Shown here in pieces: positions 48,738-60,242 of a DNA stretch of 64,000 nt (position 1 is the stretch's first letter; every line of letters starts with the position of its first letter). Source of the stretch: Carya illinoinensis (taxonomy: Eukaryota; Streptophyta; Magnoliopsida; Fagales; Juglandaceae); assembly GCF_018687715.1 (NCBI RefSeq), contig NC_056752.1, positions 50,562,653 to 50,626,652 of the forward strand, in the 5' to 3' direction. The notes below the pieces were generated by a model. The model was not told the DNA's origin. It saw only the letters and a list, made by a program, of their open reading frames with translations, and made no database searches. The position numbers and the translations under genes were made by a program.

Positions 48738-49751
48738 TGCATGGATATTTATTATTTACTTCGCCGTATTTGCCATTTGGGACTAAAAGTACAAGCTCAT
48801 CAGTGCATGCAATTAGATTATTAAAGATTCAACAGATCTCTATTACCTTTATATATTCTATCCCATGAATGCTAAATTGTTAGATTATTGAGCCGAGCTC
48901 GCTCTTCATGCGATAAATAAGTTTATTTGAAACACCTTATTTTATCCTCTTATATATTAGTCCAATTAATTTATTTAACAAAATTTTGTTATGCAATTAC
49001 TTTTATATACTTTTTGTGTACTCTATTAATGTGATTGGTTGCATCATTTGTTTTAATATAAAAAAATAACTGATTTGACTAATTATATTAATGAAGTGTG
49101 TAAAAAGTACTCAAAAGTAATTAGATGTAGCAAAACTTTTTATTTAATGCGAAGAAAAATGGTTATATTTGGTGGAACTTTCAAATCGGATTGTTCTCGC
49201 AATGGGTGAAAATTGAAGGTAATATAGAGAGCATTCTTAAGGTTAATGCATGTAGTTTCTAACTAAAAGGATATTTAATAATGATATTTTTTTTAATTTA
49301 CTTTTTAAAATATCGTTAAACATACTTTTTAGATGAGTGCTACTTCCATAAGAAAATTGTACAAAATTAATCTCTCAAATGGATGTAGTTTTATATGACT
49401 ATTAAATCTATTTTATAATAAAAATAATTTTATAATTTGACAAATTATATCAAATTATATCAGTTTGTGATGTTACTTTTATATAATCACTTTATTAATT
49501 AGAGTATTTTCTTACTTTTTAACATGCAGGACAGTGTAATAATAAGTTTAAAATTATTTATATTTAAATCAAGTTTAGAAATAAAATAAAATTAAATAAA
49601 ATGAGATGAAAATTATTTTTAAATAGAGTTTTGAAATGATACAAATTTATATCCTTAAATTTATGAGGATAACTTTTCATTGGTTTATCCTACAAGCTCT
49701 TTTTATTGGAAACCAACAGGTGAAAGCCACGTAAGGCTATATCTTCAAATT
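48738..49751. other. Intergenic 3' of phosphatase copy 1, MITE-rich
   Basis: No gene. A foldback element lies at about 48,985-49,140 (left TGCAATTACTTTTATATAC, right GTACTCAAAAGTAATTAGATG). A second AT-rich MITE-like stretch is at about 49,335-49,510. The rest is AT-rich spacer. Confidence 0.5.
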
Positions 49752-49921
49752 AAGTTTTTCTATGTACAAATAAACTTGTACACTAATCTGCATATTAATA
49801 CTGATTCCTTCATATTCAAAATTTAACTTAGCACTATTTTCGATAAGATCTACTTTTTGACCAATCACATTATATTAGTACACATATTAATGTATAATTA
49901 TGTTTGTAACTAAATTTTTCC
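49752..49921. mobile_element. MITE, GTGCACTAATCTGTG family
   Basis: Reverse-oriented relative of the 44.5 kb copy: AGTTTTTCTATGTACAAATA, CTTGTACACTAATCTGCATA, then GATCTACTTTTTGACCAATC and an end like GTTTGTAACTAAATTTTTCC. Moderately diverged. Confidence 0.65.
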
Positions 49922-49973
49922 CTTCAAATTATACAATCTGCGCTGCAGAGAAATTCTATCACTCGGTCGAGAA

Positions 49974-49997
49974 CCCCCCCCCCCCCCCCCCCCCCCC
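49974..49997. repeat. Poly-C run of 24
   Basis: Twenty-four consecutive C. Such a run is rare in plant DNA and prone to polymerase slippage and assembly error, so the true length is uncertain. A CT-rich tract follows. Confidence 0.85.
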
Positions 49998-50009
49998 TTT
50001 TCTCTCTCA

Positions 50010-50165
50010 CGCAAAGCCATCCAACCCTCTCTCTTTGTCTCTCCTTCAAACCCAATCAAGTAGAACTAGAAATCCATCCAAACCTCTTTAGATGTCTCTC
50101 CTTCAAACCCAATCAAGCAGATCGAAACCCATCCAAACCTCTCACTTTGTCTCTCTATTGAACAA
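50010..50165. repeat. Tandem repeat of about 60 bp
   Basis: About two and a half copies of a unit with CCATCCAAACCTCT, TGTCTCTCCTTCAAACCC and AATCAAG, just downstream of the poly-C run. CT-rich and non-coding in appearance; it might be a transcribed leader, but no gene follows. Confidence 0.6.
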
Positions 50166-51497
50166 CCATTCTCTGAGTGTCCGAAACTGAAGCCCATAAA
50201 GAAGTTTTAATCTTAAGCAACTGAGATTTGTAGATTCAAAATCGAAAGAGAAATCGACATCATAGAAAAATCATGGGCTGCTTGTTTACACAGGAATTCA
50301 TAGTTAGAGCATCCGAAAATCATTATCTGGTCTAAATGGTAGCTATTAGAGCATTCGAATAAGCATAGTTAAACAAAAAGTTAAGGAAAAATGAATAAAA
50401 AAATTGACCAAAATAAGATAAAAAACGTGTAAGATTCATGAAGGGGAGAGAGACAGAGAGTTCGAGAGATTGAGAGAGAGAAAGGGGTGGGTTGGGTAGG
50501 GGGGTCGACAGGAGTTTCCCTTGCATCGCGGTGCACCAGGTTGAAAATGGAGCTCATATGCGGCATATTTCCATTCGTGTTGTTCTCTACTTGTAAGAGT
50601 ATTCGATCCGAAACGTTTAAATTTATATTAAAAAATGAGTTTTAAAAATAATAAAAATCGAAATTTTTTGGGACCACACCCAATATTCACTATGCTTAGA
50701 TCACATCTTTTACAATGACCAATGGGCCATTGAGAAAGCTTAATTATTCCGACATTAAAAAGTTTTAGGTGGCAATGATCACGTGCAATGGATAATTTTT
50801 TAGAGTTAAAAAAGTTGTACTACCTTCTGACACTAAAGACGTTAGAGACAACGTTACATGACGTCGTAATTAATTAGCACGTTTTAGAATGCCGATCTTC
50901 ACCGATCAGCGTATTCCAGCTCGCATCGCATATTCGTCGGTTTCCAGGCCCAGACTCATCATTCCATGCAACATAGACATATATGCCCCTCTTTCTTAAT
51001 TATTAAAAAATTAATAAAATGATATAATTTTATAAATATTTTTTAAAAATATTTAAAAGAAAAAAAATACAATTACACTGTTAAGTTAAGAGGACAAAGT
51101 CACTTAGCAACTAAAAATAACCACTCGAGACATAATGAAGAGCATAAAATGCATTAGTTCTTCTACGTACAACTGGTAGTGGGAAACTGCCAGGTAATTG
51201 GTTGATATTAAATAAAAATAAATAAAATCTATAATACATGTCGAGCAATCTGATGATACCGAAGAAAGCAAAAATGAAATGTAAGAAAAATATTTTATAA
51301 AGGAAAAATATACACAGTAATTTTACACTTTTTTAGATTATTAAAAAATATAAATTTATTATTTTACTCTCTTTTATTTTACACTTCAAAAATGATGGTA
51401 TGTTAGGTGTGAGGTTGCTGTATAGCAGTTCTATTTTATAAAATGCCTCTCATCTTCTTCGCATCTTCCAAATAGAGTCCAATTAATTCTTTCGTTC

Positions 51498-51535
<38 letters not shown>

Positions 51536-52521
51536 CTCAATCGCAAAATCAGCCCTTTCTTTCCCTTGAAGAGATTAATTCTTTAGGCCATGTTCAATTA
51601 GAGGGAAAAAGTGAGAAAAGAGATTAAATAGAGGATGAAGGAAATCTATTTCTGGGTCGGAAGGGAAATTATGGGGTAGGAGAAGATTTATTTTTTGGCT
51701 TCTGATCCTACCATTGAACACTTTCTTTCCATTTTATAGAAAACAATGACAACAGAGAGAGCCTTCATGAGAGGATGGGAGTGCATGTATTTGTTATGGG
51801 TTGGACTACTTTAACTGCGGTCGCACATAGCCTTTGCAATTGAATTTCAAAAATGTTGAATATAAACGCTTTGCATCGGAAACCTATGCGTCCTCACGTC
51901 CTCTTTCTCTCCAACTTCTTCCTCTTCCTCTTCTCGTTGATCAATGACATCGTTGACCTCTTCCTCTCGCCATTTTTGTTTGCCTTTTGTTGGTTTGGTG
52001 ACACAGGCTCTCTAATTACTTGAATACTTGCTGCTCTCTTTCCTCTTTGTTATGCAAGAGAGTTCTTGGAAGCTCGTAGAGCTGAAACTGGTCAGTGTTT
52101 TATGTTTTATAACCGATTAATTCTCTTGTTCTATAAAGAAATACAGACAGGGTTTCATACTTTCTAAAGGAACAAATAAAAAAAGCACTTGCCATGCTCC
52201 CAAAATATACAAGCACTGCAGACCGTTTTCTTTTACATGTAAAGTGAAATTTTTCTTTTATATTTTACATCTGTCCATTTTTTTCATCTCCGACATGTTA
52301 TGAACTGCTGATTTTTTTACCTGTAGGCAAGATAAATGGAAGTAATGCTGATTCTTTATCTATTAAAATAGATTAACCTAAACCTGATGTAATGGTAAAT
52401 GAATTCTTCTCAGCCGATCCTACTGGTGGAGGCAGAGATCTTGGAAGTGAGCAAATATTGGGTTTGAATATTGTTTTGACCTCTGATGTTCACCTGGGGA
52501 TGAATGCAATGTTTACCGAGT
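50166..52521. other. Intergenic, no gene seen
   Basis: Includes a run of about 30 T at 51,502-51,531 and AT-rich spacer. A GA-rich stretch (50,445-50,480) and a segment near 51,590-51,720 (AGGCCATGTTCAATTAGAGG) look repeat-derived, but their ends were not found. No supported coding region. Confidence 0.4.
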
Positions 52522-52735
52522 CATGCTACACAACCCCCAACCCCCCAACACTCCACTTATTTTTTAATTTTTATTATTTTATTTATTATTTATTATTTAA
52601 TATATAAATAATAAATAAAATAATTAAATTAATTTAAAAAAAATAAATTCAAAAAAAAATATTAAAAAAATATTAAAAAATAAAAAAGAGGTGGGATGTT
52701 GGGGGGTTGGGGGTTGAGAAGATTTATTCTTAAAA
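52522..52735 (+). mobile_element. MITE with CAACCCCCAACCCCCC ends, copy 1
   Basis: Left end TCATGCTACACAACCCCCAA and CCCCCCAACACTCCAC; right end GTGGGATGTTGGGGGGTTGG with GGGTTGAGAAGATTTATTC. The interior is almost pure A/T. The ends are imperfect inverted repeats of about 25 bp. A nearly full-length inverted copy lies at 54.54-54.76 kb. Confidence 0.65.
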
Positions 52736-53610
52736 TTCAAGATGTGAAAATTATAGCATTGCATTAGTTTATTGAGTTATGATGTATTATTATTTATTTA
52801 TTTATTTTTTAATTTATGTTTTGCATTGTGATGTAAACAATAATATTATGTATTTTTCATTTTTATTTATTTTGTTCTTTAATTTATTTTATTAAAAAAA
52901 CTTTTAAAAATTGTTTAAATTATTTTTTTAAAAAATCTAGGCAACTTAAACAGAATGAAAAAAAGTTTTAAAAAGTCTTTAAACAAATTATAGTCTTTCA
53001 AATCCGGTTATAGCACTTTTTAATCTAGTTATATCAAATTTAGGTTATAATTCGGATATATAGATTTTAAGTCAAAAATTCGGATATTTGGATTGTTATC
53101 CGCCTGAACTGGATTCGGATTTTAGAATCATAATTCAGCTATGGCCGGATATCAAGATGCGGATGAACACTCTTATTATAAAAGTCAAAATGTAAAATAG
53201 AAAAATTAGATTTTAATAATATATTTTAAAGAATATGATTGAAATTGTTCTAAGGAGCTGAATTAACATGAAAATAAATCTATCTAAAGAATTATAAAGT
53301 TGATGATGCAGAAGACAGGCTATGTATAGCTGATACGATAAACTTCGATTTATTAGATAATTGAATTTTTACACCAACTTATAAGTGTAATGATTTATAT
53401 ATATATATATATACACGTGCGCATGCACGCTTTGTGTGTATTATACATTTTGTTTATATTTATTTATTGAAGGGACTTTTTGTTAACTCAAACGTGAAAA
53501 AAGGCTCAATTGCAGAGGACAATTTTAATATAATATAATTATAATGTAATCAAATTTTATTAACTCTGTACAGACCTAATTTTAAAGCAAACGTAACATA
53601 AGCACGGTGA
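52736..53610. other. Intergenic, AT-rich, no gene
   Basis: AT-rich spacer. A segment at about 52,995-53,150 has repeated TTCGGAT / ATCCG motifs and may be a fragment of the foldback family seen at 4.5-5.05 kb. A short TA repeat is at about 53,397-53,412. Confidence 0.35.
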
Positions 53611-53830
53611 AAACGGACCATAAAGATAAATAATTAATAAGTCTGTACACCTGACAATGTGACATATTTATATATTTCATATGGTTGTGCCAAACGCTTA
53701 AAATAAGAAGGGCCTTATCCACGCGAGTATTTAAAATAATAAAACGTATGGATGGACAGGCTGTGACGCGTTGATTAATACTGCACGTGGAAGAAATAAG
53801 AATACTTGCGAAATTAATATATACCATGCT
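53611..53830. repeat. Duplicated segment, right copy of 46.1-46.25 kb
   Basis: CGGACCATAAAGATAAATAA, TGTACACCTGACAATGTGAC and TATGGATGGACAGGC correspond to CGACCATAAAGATAAATAAT, TGTACACATGTGACCATGTG and CGGATGGATAGGC at 46,112-46,205. It marks the left part of the duplicated acid phosphatase block in its second copy, separated by insertions from the rest. Confidence 0.6.
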
Positions 53831-56749
53831 ATCTATTCAGTATCTATGAACTAAGACGTATCGAAAACCACCATGTATTATGTAATGGAAAATGCTGCAT
53901 ATAGGAAAAGTTTGTGATTTTTCTTTAAAAAGATTTAAAAATATTTTAAAAAAACACAAAATAAAAAAAAAAACATTTTTCCTGTGGCAGGAATCATAGG
54001 ATGTCACACTCGGTGGCCCTAACATCATCAAAGAAAAAGTTACTATATTGCTTTTTCTTTTTTCCTTTTTAAATTTTGTGATTAAATAAGTGATTTAAAA
54101 TATATTGATGTATTTTATAATTAAAAAAGTAATTAAAAAATATGAAAAGAAAAAAAATATTAGGCGATCACGAGCGGTAAAGATGGGGCGACAGAGTAGC
54201 CCCATTCCATCATCAATTATCTAATTAAGAGTTCTGCTACAGGTACCTGCTCTTGGGTACCCTTTGGGCACTTGCTGATATGAGTCAGCAAATATATTAT
54301 TAAAAAAAATTAAATTAAATTAAAAAAAAAATCGATTTAGAAACAGATTTCAAACCGAAAGAGAAATCAAAGGAACCCAAGCATTGCCAAATGACCCAAT
54401 TTCAACCCTTCGTTATTCAACTTCTCAAAAGCACTGCAGTCCAAAATCTATTTTCATGGTAGCCTCCCCGACAGTCCCTATTAGAATCTTCACAAAAAGC
54501 TCGCAAACTTTTTACCATCAAATTCCTTTTATATTTAATTGAATAAATCTTCCCAACCCCCCAACCTCCCAACATCCCACCTCTTTTTTATTTTTTAATA
54601 TTTTTTTAATATTTTTTTTTTGAATTTATTTTTTTAAAATTAATTTAATTATTTTATTTATTATTTATATATTAAATATTTGATAAAAAATAAAATAATA
54701 AAAATTAAAAAATAGGTGGAGTGTGGGGGGTTGGGGGTTGTGTAGCATAACTCTATTTAATTTTGTATAGTAATTTCTAAACTAAATAATCCTGGGGAAA
54801 AAGGAGAGGGAATTTTCATGAAAGATGAAAATGAAGAGATTTTGAACTCAGCTTTCAATCCCAACAATTCTAGTGAGGAGTACACAATGTACCACGAAGA
54901 AGAAGAGCTTGAAGACGCTAACAAAGAAGACGAATTATCTATAGATCGTTCTACTCCCTTGAGGTATCGTCTGATTTATTTTTAATGGTGGAACAACTTA
55001 TTTGAACAGAAGAAGATAAGAAACACTTGCAGTTGTCGGTGGGGTAACTTGTTTAAGAAGTTTGTTGTGGGGGTGTTTTATGGGGTTTACTTCTATCACA
55101 TTCAAAAACTAAAATTTAAACGTACCATTTCACTATTATATACGTTGACGCTCGGATACACGGGGGTTCTTAACTTCGAGTACAAATAAATTTTCTCAAA
55201 TTGAAACAAGCTAATTAATTAGACAAAATTATTACATGTACTCGGGGGTTGTGTACCTTTAAAAGAATCGGCTGACGTGAGCCGATATATTAAAAACATA
55301 AAACAAAAAACCCAAAAAAAGGGCAGAAACCAAAAATGAAACCCAACCTAGAAAACAGCTAGCGTCCTTGTGGGCGAGTGCTGTCAAAGATATTTTTCTG
55401 AGAGAGAGAGTGTGTGTGTCGATTGGGTCTGGTAGAAATTTTAACAATCCATAAACTTGAAGTTCGCTTTTCAACAACCCAAAGGTAATACGTCTTCAAA
55501 GGAATGACCGGCACACTCACGAGGCTGACCTCTAAAGTAAAAAGAAAAGGCCAGCGTACACGAATTTTATTTTATTTTATTTTTAATTAGCTGAGCACAT
55601 GCTAAATTCCAAAACAGAATTAACGCAAGGTTTTTCCTAAATAATTTAGAAAAGTCGCAATACATTCATGAAAATTTAAAGATAGTTTATGTAGTTTACT
55701 TTAAAATATTATTTAATAAAGTATCTTTATAAGCTATTATTAATATGCAGTTTAATATATTATTAATACCCTTAATTCTTAAAGAGTTAAAGAAAATTAA
55801 TGACTCAAAAGCGGACTCAAATTGTTTGGGGGAAACGGCCAAAATAAAAAATAAGGACTAGTTTGAATTTTTGAGAAAAGTTAAAAATTAAATAAAAATT
55901 ATTTTAAAATTTAAAAAAATTAAATTATTTATTAAATTTTATATAAAAATTAAAAAAATTATAATAATAAAATAATATGAAATAAAAGGGTAGTGATAGG
56001 ATTATTTAATTAAATATATTACCCTATCACTATTTATTTATTACTTATAATTAGAAATTTTTTTAATCATTTTTTAAAATATTGTTTTAACATTTTTAGC
56101 TATTAAAAAGAATAAAAATATATGTAATTTTATTAATAATTATTTTCTTAATTATTAAGTAAAATTAAATAAAATTAAATAAAAAATTAGTAAATAAATA
56201 GTAAAAAGATTCTAAACCTATCATTTTGCCTTTAAAAAGTCTGATCACCGATGGCTATAAAGATACGCAAAGATCGCCAGCTGACAAAGTGACAAATGAC
56301 AATAATTGAATCCTTTCAAAAAAAAAAAAAATGACAATAATTGAATGGGACGCCAGAAACGATAGATGGCTGAGATCACATTTTATTTAAGATTAGCATT
56401 TTTCTTATAACATTGCCGCTCTTCACACCGCGTAGGAGTCCTCTAGTGCTGAAATGCTGCTAGTTCAAACACATGGAAAACGGAATGTAATATATATACA
56501 GTTACGTGTAAATGTTATATATTTATTTTAAAAAAAATAATAATATTTATTATTTAAATTGATATTTATAGTTATATAACACATAAACCTTACATATTTA
56601 TTTTAAAAAATTAATAAATATGATATTTATAATAAAAAATTAATTTTTTAATAATAAATTTTACTATTTTTTAAAAAGACTATATGGCGCTTACATAACT
56701 CATAATTATTTCTAACATTCTTATTTTTTATACTAATCTTGGAAACTTG
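53831..56749. other. Inserted DNA within the right duplicated block
   Basis: About 2.9 kb with no counterpart in the left copy, where the flanking homologous parts are only about 350 bp apart. It contains the inverted MITE copy at 54.54-54.76 kb, a 56-codon acidic open frame at about 54,818-54,985 noted as a finding, an A/T-rich palindrome near 55,985-56,035 (AGTGATAGG / CCCTATCACT), and otherwise AT-rich DNA. No established gene. Confidence 0.45.
54538..54756 (-). mobile_element. MITE with CAACCCCCAACCCCCC ends, copy 2 (inverted)
   Basis: Reverse complement of the 52.5 kb copy over almost its whole length, including the flanking TATGCTACACAA end and the GGAAGATTTATTC end. The two copies form a large inverted pair about 1.8 kb apart, flanking the small duplicated segment at 53.6-53.8 kb. 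Confidence 0.65.
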
Positions 56750-57180
56750 TGTTTTCCATTTTTCTTAATTTAATTTTAAATTACCACATGTTTCATCGAT
56801 TTTTATATGTACAGTTAAAAAAATAATACTGAATCTTTTTAGGCCCTCTAGATGATCTCTCTAATTTGGAGCATCTTTTTATGCAAGTCAACATGCAATA
56901 GCTACCCCCATATAGATTAATTAGTGCTTATTCTGTATCCATTTATATGTCTTTATATATGTTTTCAAACCATGGTTACTTAGGAAATTAAACGCTATAA
57001 AATTGAGGCTGTTGTTGCATGCTTTTGTCGAATTCCCATTATCCTGGTTCAACAGTGACTTTTCATGGAAGCATTAAAGTAGACAAGTAGTACTGCATGT
57101 GAGCTTGTGATGGGTTTTTTATTGTAAAATAATGGCAACAGTTGTCTGGGAGAATAATTTGTACCGCTCGTGTGCAGATA
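56750..57180. repeat. Duplicated segment, right copy of 46.6-47.14 kb
   Basis: Long stretches match the left copy with moderate divergence: GCATCTTTTTATGCAAGTCA / GCATCTTTTACGTGTGTCAG, TTAGTGCTTATTCTGTATCC / AAGTGCTTATTCGGTCCGTA, and TGAGCTTGTGATGGGTTTT / TGAGTTTGTGATGGGTTTT. Non-coding upstream part of the duplicated phosphatase block. Confidence 0.65.
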
Positions 57181-57941
57181 ACATGATTGCCATATAAAAA
57201 CATTTATATTTATTATCTTTAATGCTACACATTAATATACGATTTATCATATTTATTATTTTATTTAAATATATTGTTAGATGAAGGGGTAACCCATACG
57301 TTACATAATTTGTAACGTCTAACGCATTGCGTTACTATCATTTTAATGACAGAGTGAAGGCTCAAGGCCAGCCGTGCAAGGTTTCTTGGTAGCATTCAAA
57401 AATAGTATTTAGGCTATGGATATATTAAATATTATTCTAGTCTATACTACGTAGTATACTTTGTCATTAAGAGGAGATGTTTGAAATTTGTTAAACTGGA
57501 TAAACTTATAGAACAACTCAATAAGATGTGCTTGAGGTATATCTGTTGTGTTTTCTTACGCATACAAATATTGATGCATAAATATATGTATTTAAATAAA
57601 AAGATAAAAATAATAAGTTATATTTTACTAATTTTAATGTGTAATGTAAGAATGATAAGTAACATTTCTAATTATAGATACAGCCAAAATATTGCATCTC
57701 AAAAAGGAAATAAAAATTGGTAAATTAGGGAACAATTATTGTAAGCCATTCAGGATCTCTCAGAATCTCAGATTAATGATCGATGAAATATTTAATTTTC
57801 GGCTTAAGTATAAATAAATTGCAAATGATATAGAGAAATCAGGCACGAACAGAAGACGCCGTACAATTATTTATGAACAATAAACATAACGTTGGTACAA
57901 TTGACCACTTGATCGTTGGTTCCTTCGAAGAATGAAGGAAA
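57181..57941. other. Spacer upstream of phosphatase copy 2
   Basis: No gene. The part from about 57,720 shows weak similarity to 47,160-47,340 (AATCAGGCACGAACAGAAG.. against GATCAGGCACAGAAGGTG..), continuing the duplication. The part before that is AT-rich and seems unique to this copy. Confidence 0.4.
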
Positions 57942-58111
57942 GAGTTTTAATATATATAAGTAAAGTCGCGTACTAATTTGTGTACCAATACTGATTTATT
58001 TATATTTAAAATTTAAATTAATACTATTTTTAATAAAATTTATTTTTTAACTAATCACATCAAATTAGTACGTAAATTAGTACATAATTATATTTATAAC
58101 TATATTTTTTC
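57942..58111. mobile_element. MITE of the GTGCACTAATCTGTG family in the promoter of phosphatase copy 2
   Basis: GAGTTTTAATATATATAAG, CGTACTAATTTGTGTACCAA, TTTAAAATTTAAATTAATAC, CTAATCACATCAAATTAG and an end ATAACTATATTTTTTC match the reverse complement of the 44.5 kb copy along its whole length. The sequence on both sides is present and joined without it upstream of copy 1 (around 47,340-47,350), which is an empty site. Confidence 0.75.
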
Positions 58112-58399
58112 TGAAGAAAATGGTATGAAAGTACTCTCCAAACTATAAGAGTAATGTTAAGAATAATTTTTAAATAGATAAATTTCAGATAAATTATTTA
58201 TAAAAATTGGATTCTGCTTTTGGCACATTATACGGTCATAAACAGATTTTATCAAAGTAAATTCAAGAGCATTTTTCCGTATATAATATTGGACACAAAG
58301 GGTTCCGGGTTAAGCGTACGCGATCAGTGGGTCCACCAAAACAAAGGGCATAATGGTAGTTTAAGAAGGGAAACGAGGTTTCTGATCAAGATCAGAGCC

Positions 58400-58407
58400 T
58401 ATTTAAA
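58400..58407 (+). promoter_or_regulatory. TATA box of acid phosphatase copy 2
   Basis: TATTTAAA, 64 bp before the start codon, in the same conserved block as in copy 1 (AGAGCCTATTTAAATGGAAG). The leader is 26 bp shorter than in copy 1. Confidence 0.6.
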
Positions 58408-58470
58408 TGGAAGCAATCGGGCATGCTTAATATCACGAAGTAAAGTTTTCGTTTCTGCAGATAAGGCAAA

Positions 58471-60242
58471 ATGTGGCAATCACTAGTATTCTTTCTGGCC
58501 ACAATTTTGGTGGTCTCCCAAGGGTCAGAACTGGGTCTGAGCCACCAAATTCACCTTCTCCGGCCAAAATCTGGTTCTGGGGGTGCCATTGTTCCTAATG
58601 TTTCATGCCTGAGTTGGCGAGTCGCGGTGGAAGCTCATAACATTATTGGCTGGTCAACGGTTCCGAAAGAGTGCGAAGGCTACGTGGGGCATTACATGCT
58701 GGGACATCAATACAGGAAGGACTCCAAAGTGGTTGCTAACGAGGCTTTACTCTACGCTCAGAGTCTCAACCTCACTGGAGATGGCAAGGATGTTTGGATC
58801 TTCGACATAGATGAGACTACGCTCTCTAATCTGCCTTACTATGCCGAGCATGGATTTGGGTACGCAGTTCAAATAATTAATTATTAATTATAATTAATAG
58901 ACCGATTCATAGCAATAACATCAAATGAGATTAGATCAAGAATAATACACGATATGTTTTTCAACCATGTTTTTAAACGAGTGTATTTTTATAAAGTGTA
59001 ATTATTTTTATAAGTTGTTAATGTGTACGTTTAACATTTTCTTCTTCTTCTTCTTCTTTTTATTGTTTAAGTAGCAGGTTGCTTAAAATAATTATTATTA
59101 ATGGCATCATCTTTACCTAAGTAATTATAAAATATAAAAAATATTATAGATACAAAGACATTATATAAAAATAATTTTATAAAACTTGATATAATTTGTC
59201 AGATTATAAAGTTATTTTTATTATAAAGTAGATCTAATGGATCTTATAAAACTACATTAATTTATAAAATTACTTTTGTAATTTATTTGTAGATGTAATA
59301 ATCTTATAATATTACCATATACCCCACGCGACCAGCTGTGACTCTTTATCATGGGACCATGCACATCATCATGATAACCTCTTAAAGTCGCTTTTCTTTT
59401 TTAATATATGAGTTATTCAAGCATTTAACATCCAGTTATGAAGCAATTTCGAGTACTGAAATCTTCATATTCTAAAAATCACCATTTTCTTGATCACAAG
59501 TCGGGAAAAAAAAAAAAAAAAAAAAACACTTGAGTGAACTTGATCTTTGCTTCTGATTATAATTAAACACTTTCTTTAATTTCTTTTATTTTTTCTTGGT
59601 AGGATTAATAATTAAGCAGTCGATCGACGTTATTCTTGTTTTATGGTCGATCCATGGGACGACACATGATTCATTGCCAGATACTAAAAATTGGATTGAA
59701 ATTTCAGGGCGGAGCCCTATAATTCTACGCTATTCAACGCATGGGTCCTGAAAGGCACACAACCGGCATTGCCGGAGTCTCTGAATCTGTACAAGAAACT
59801 TTTATCTCTTGGGATTAAGGTTATATTCATAACAGGAAGAGGAGAAAGCCAAAGAAATGTCACGACAACCAATCTAAAGAATGTTGGATACCACACTTGG
59901 GAGAAGCTTATACTCAAGTATGCAAAAGCTAATTAAAGCTAATTAATCTAGTAATTAATATCGATCACTATATATAATAATGTTTTTAACACTATATCGG
60001 GTTGTTGTTCTTTTATGACGTTTATTTGTTTTCATATACAAGTTACACGGATGTTTGGTTGCAGGGGCTCCGCTTACTCCGGAACAACAGCCGTCGTGTA
60101 CAAATCAAGTGAGAGGAGGAACTTGGTGAAGAAGGGTTATAGAATCGTTGGGAACATTGGTGACCAGTGGAGCGATCTCTTGGGACATCATGTCGGCAAT
60201 CGGACATTCAAGCTACCCGATCCGATGTACTACATTAGTTGA
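58471..60242 (+). CDS. Class-B acid phosphatase / vegetative storage-type protein, copy 2
   Basis: Tandem paralogue of the gene at 47.7 kb with the same three exons of the same sizes: 58471-58859 (389 bp), 59708-59917 (210), 60065-60242 (178), 258 residues. Signal peptide MWQSLVFFLATILVVSQGS. DxDxT is intact (WIFDIDETTLSN); ITGRGESQRNVT and IVGNIGDQWSDLLG complete the HAD core; the C-terminus KLPDPMYYIS is the same. Intron 1 has grown to 848 bp against 155 bp in copy 1, taking in AT-rich MITE-like DNA (about 59,108-59,290), a CTT repeat and an A-run. Both copies look functional; no stops or frameshifts. Its promoter differs by the MITE insertion. Confidence 0.9.
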
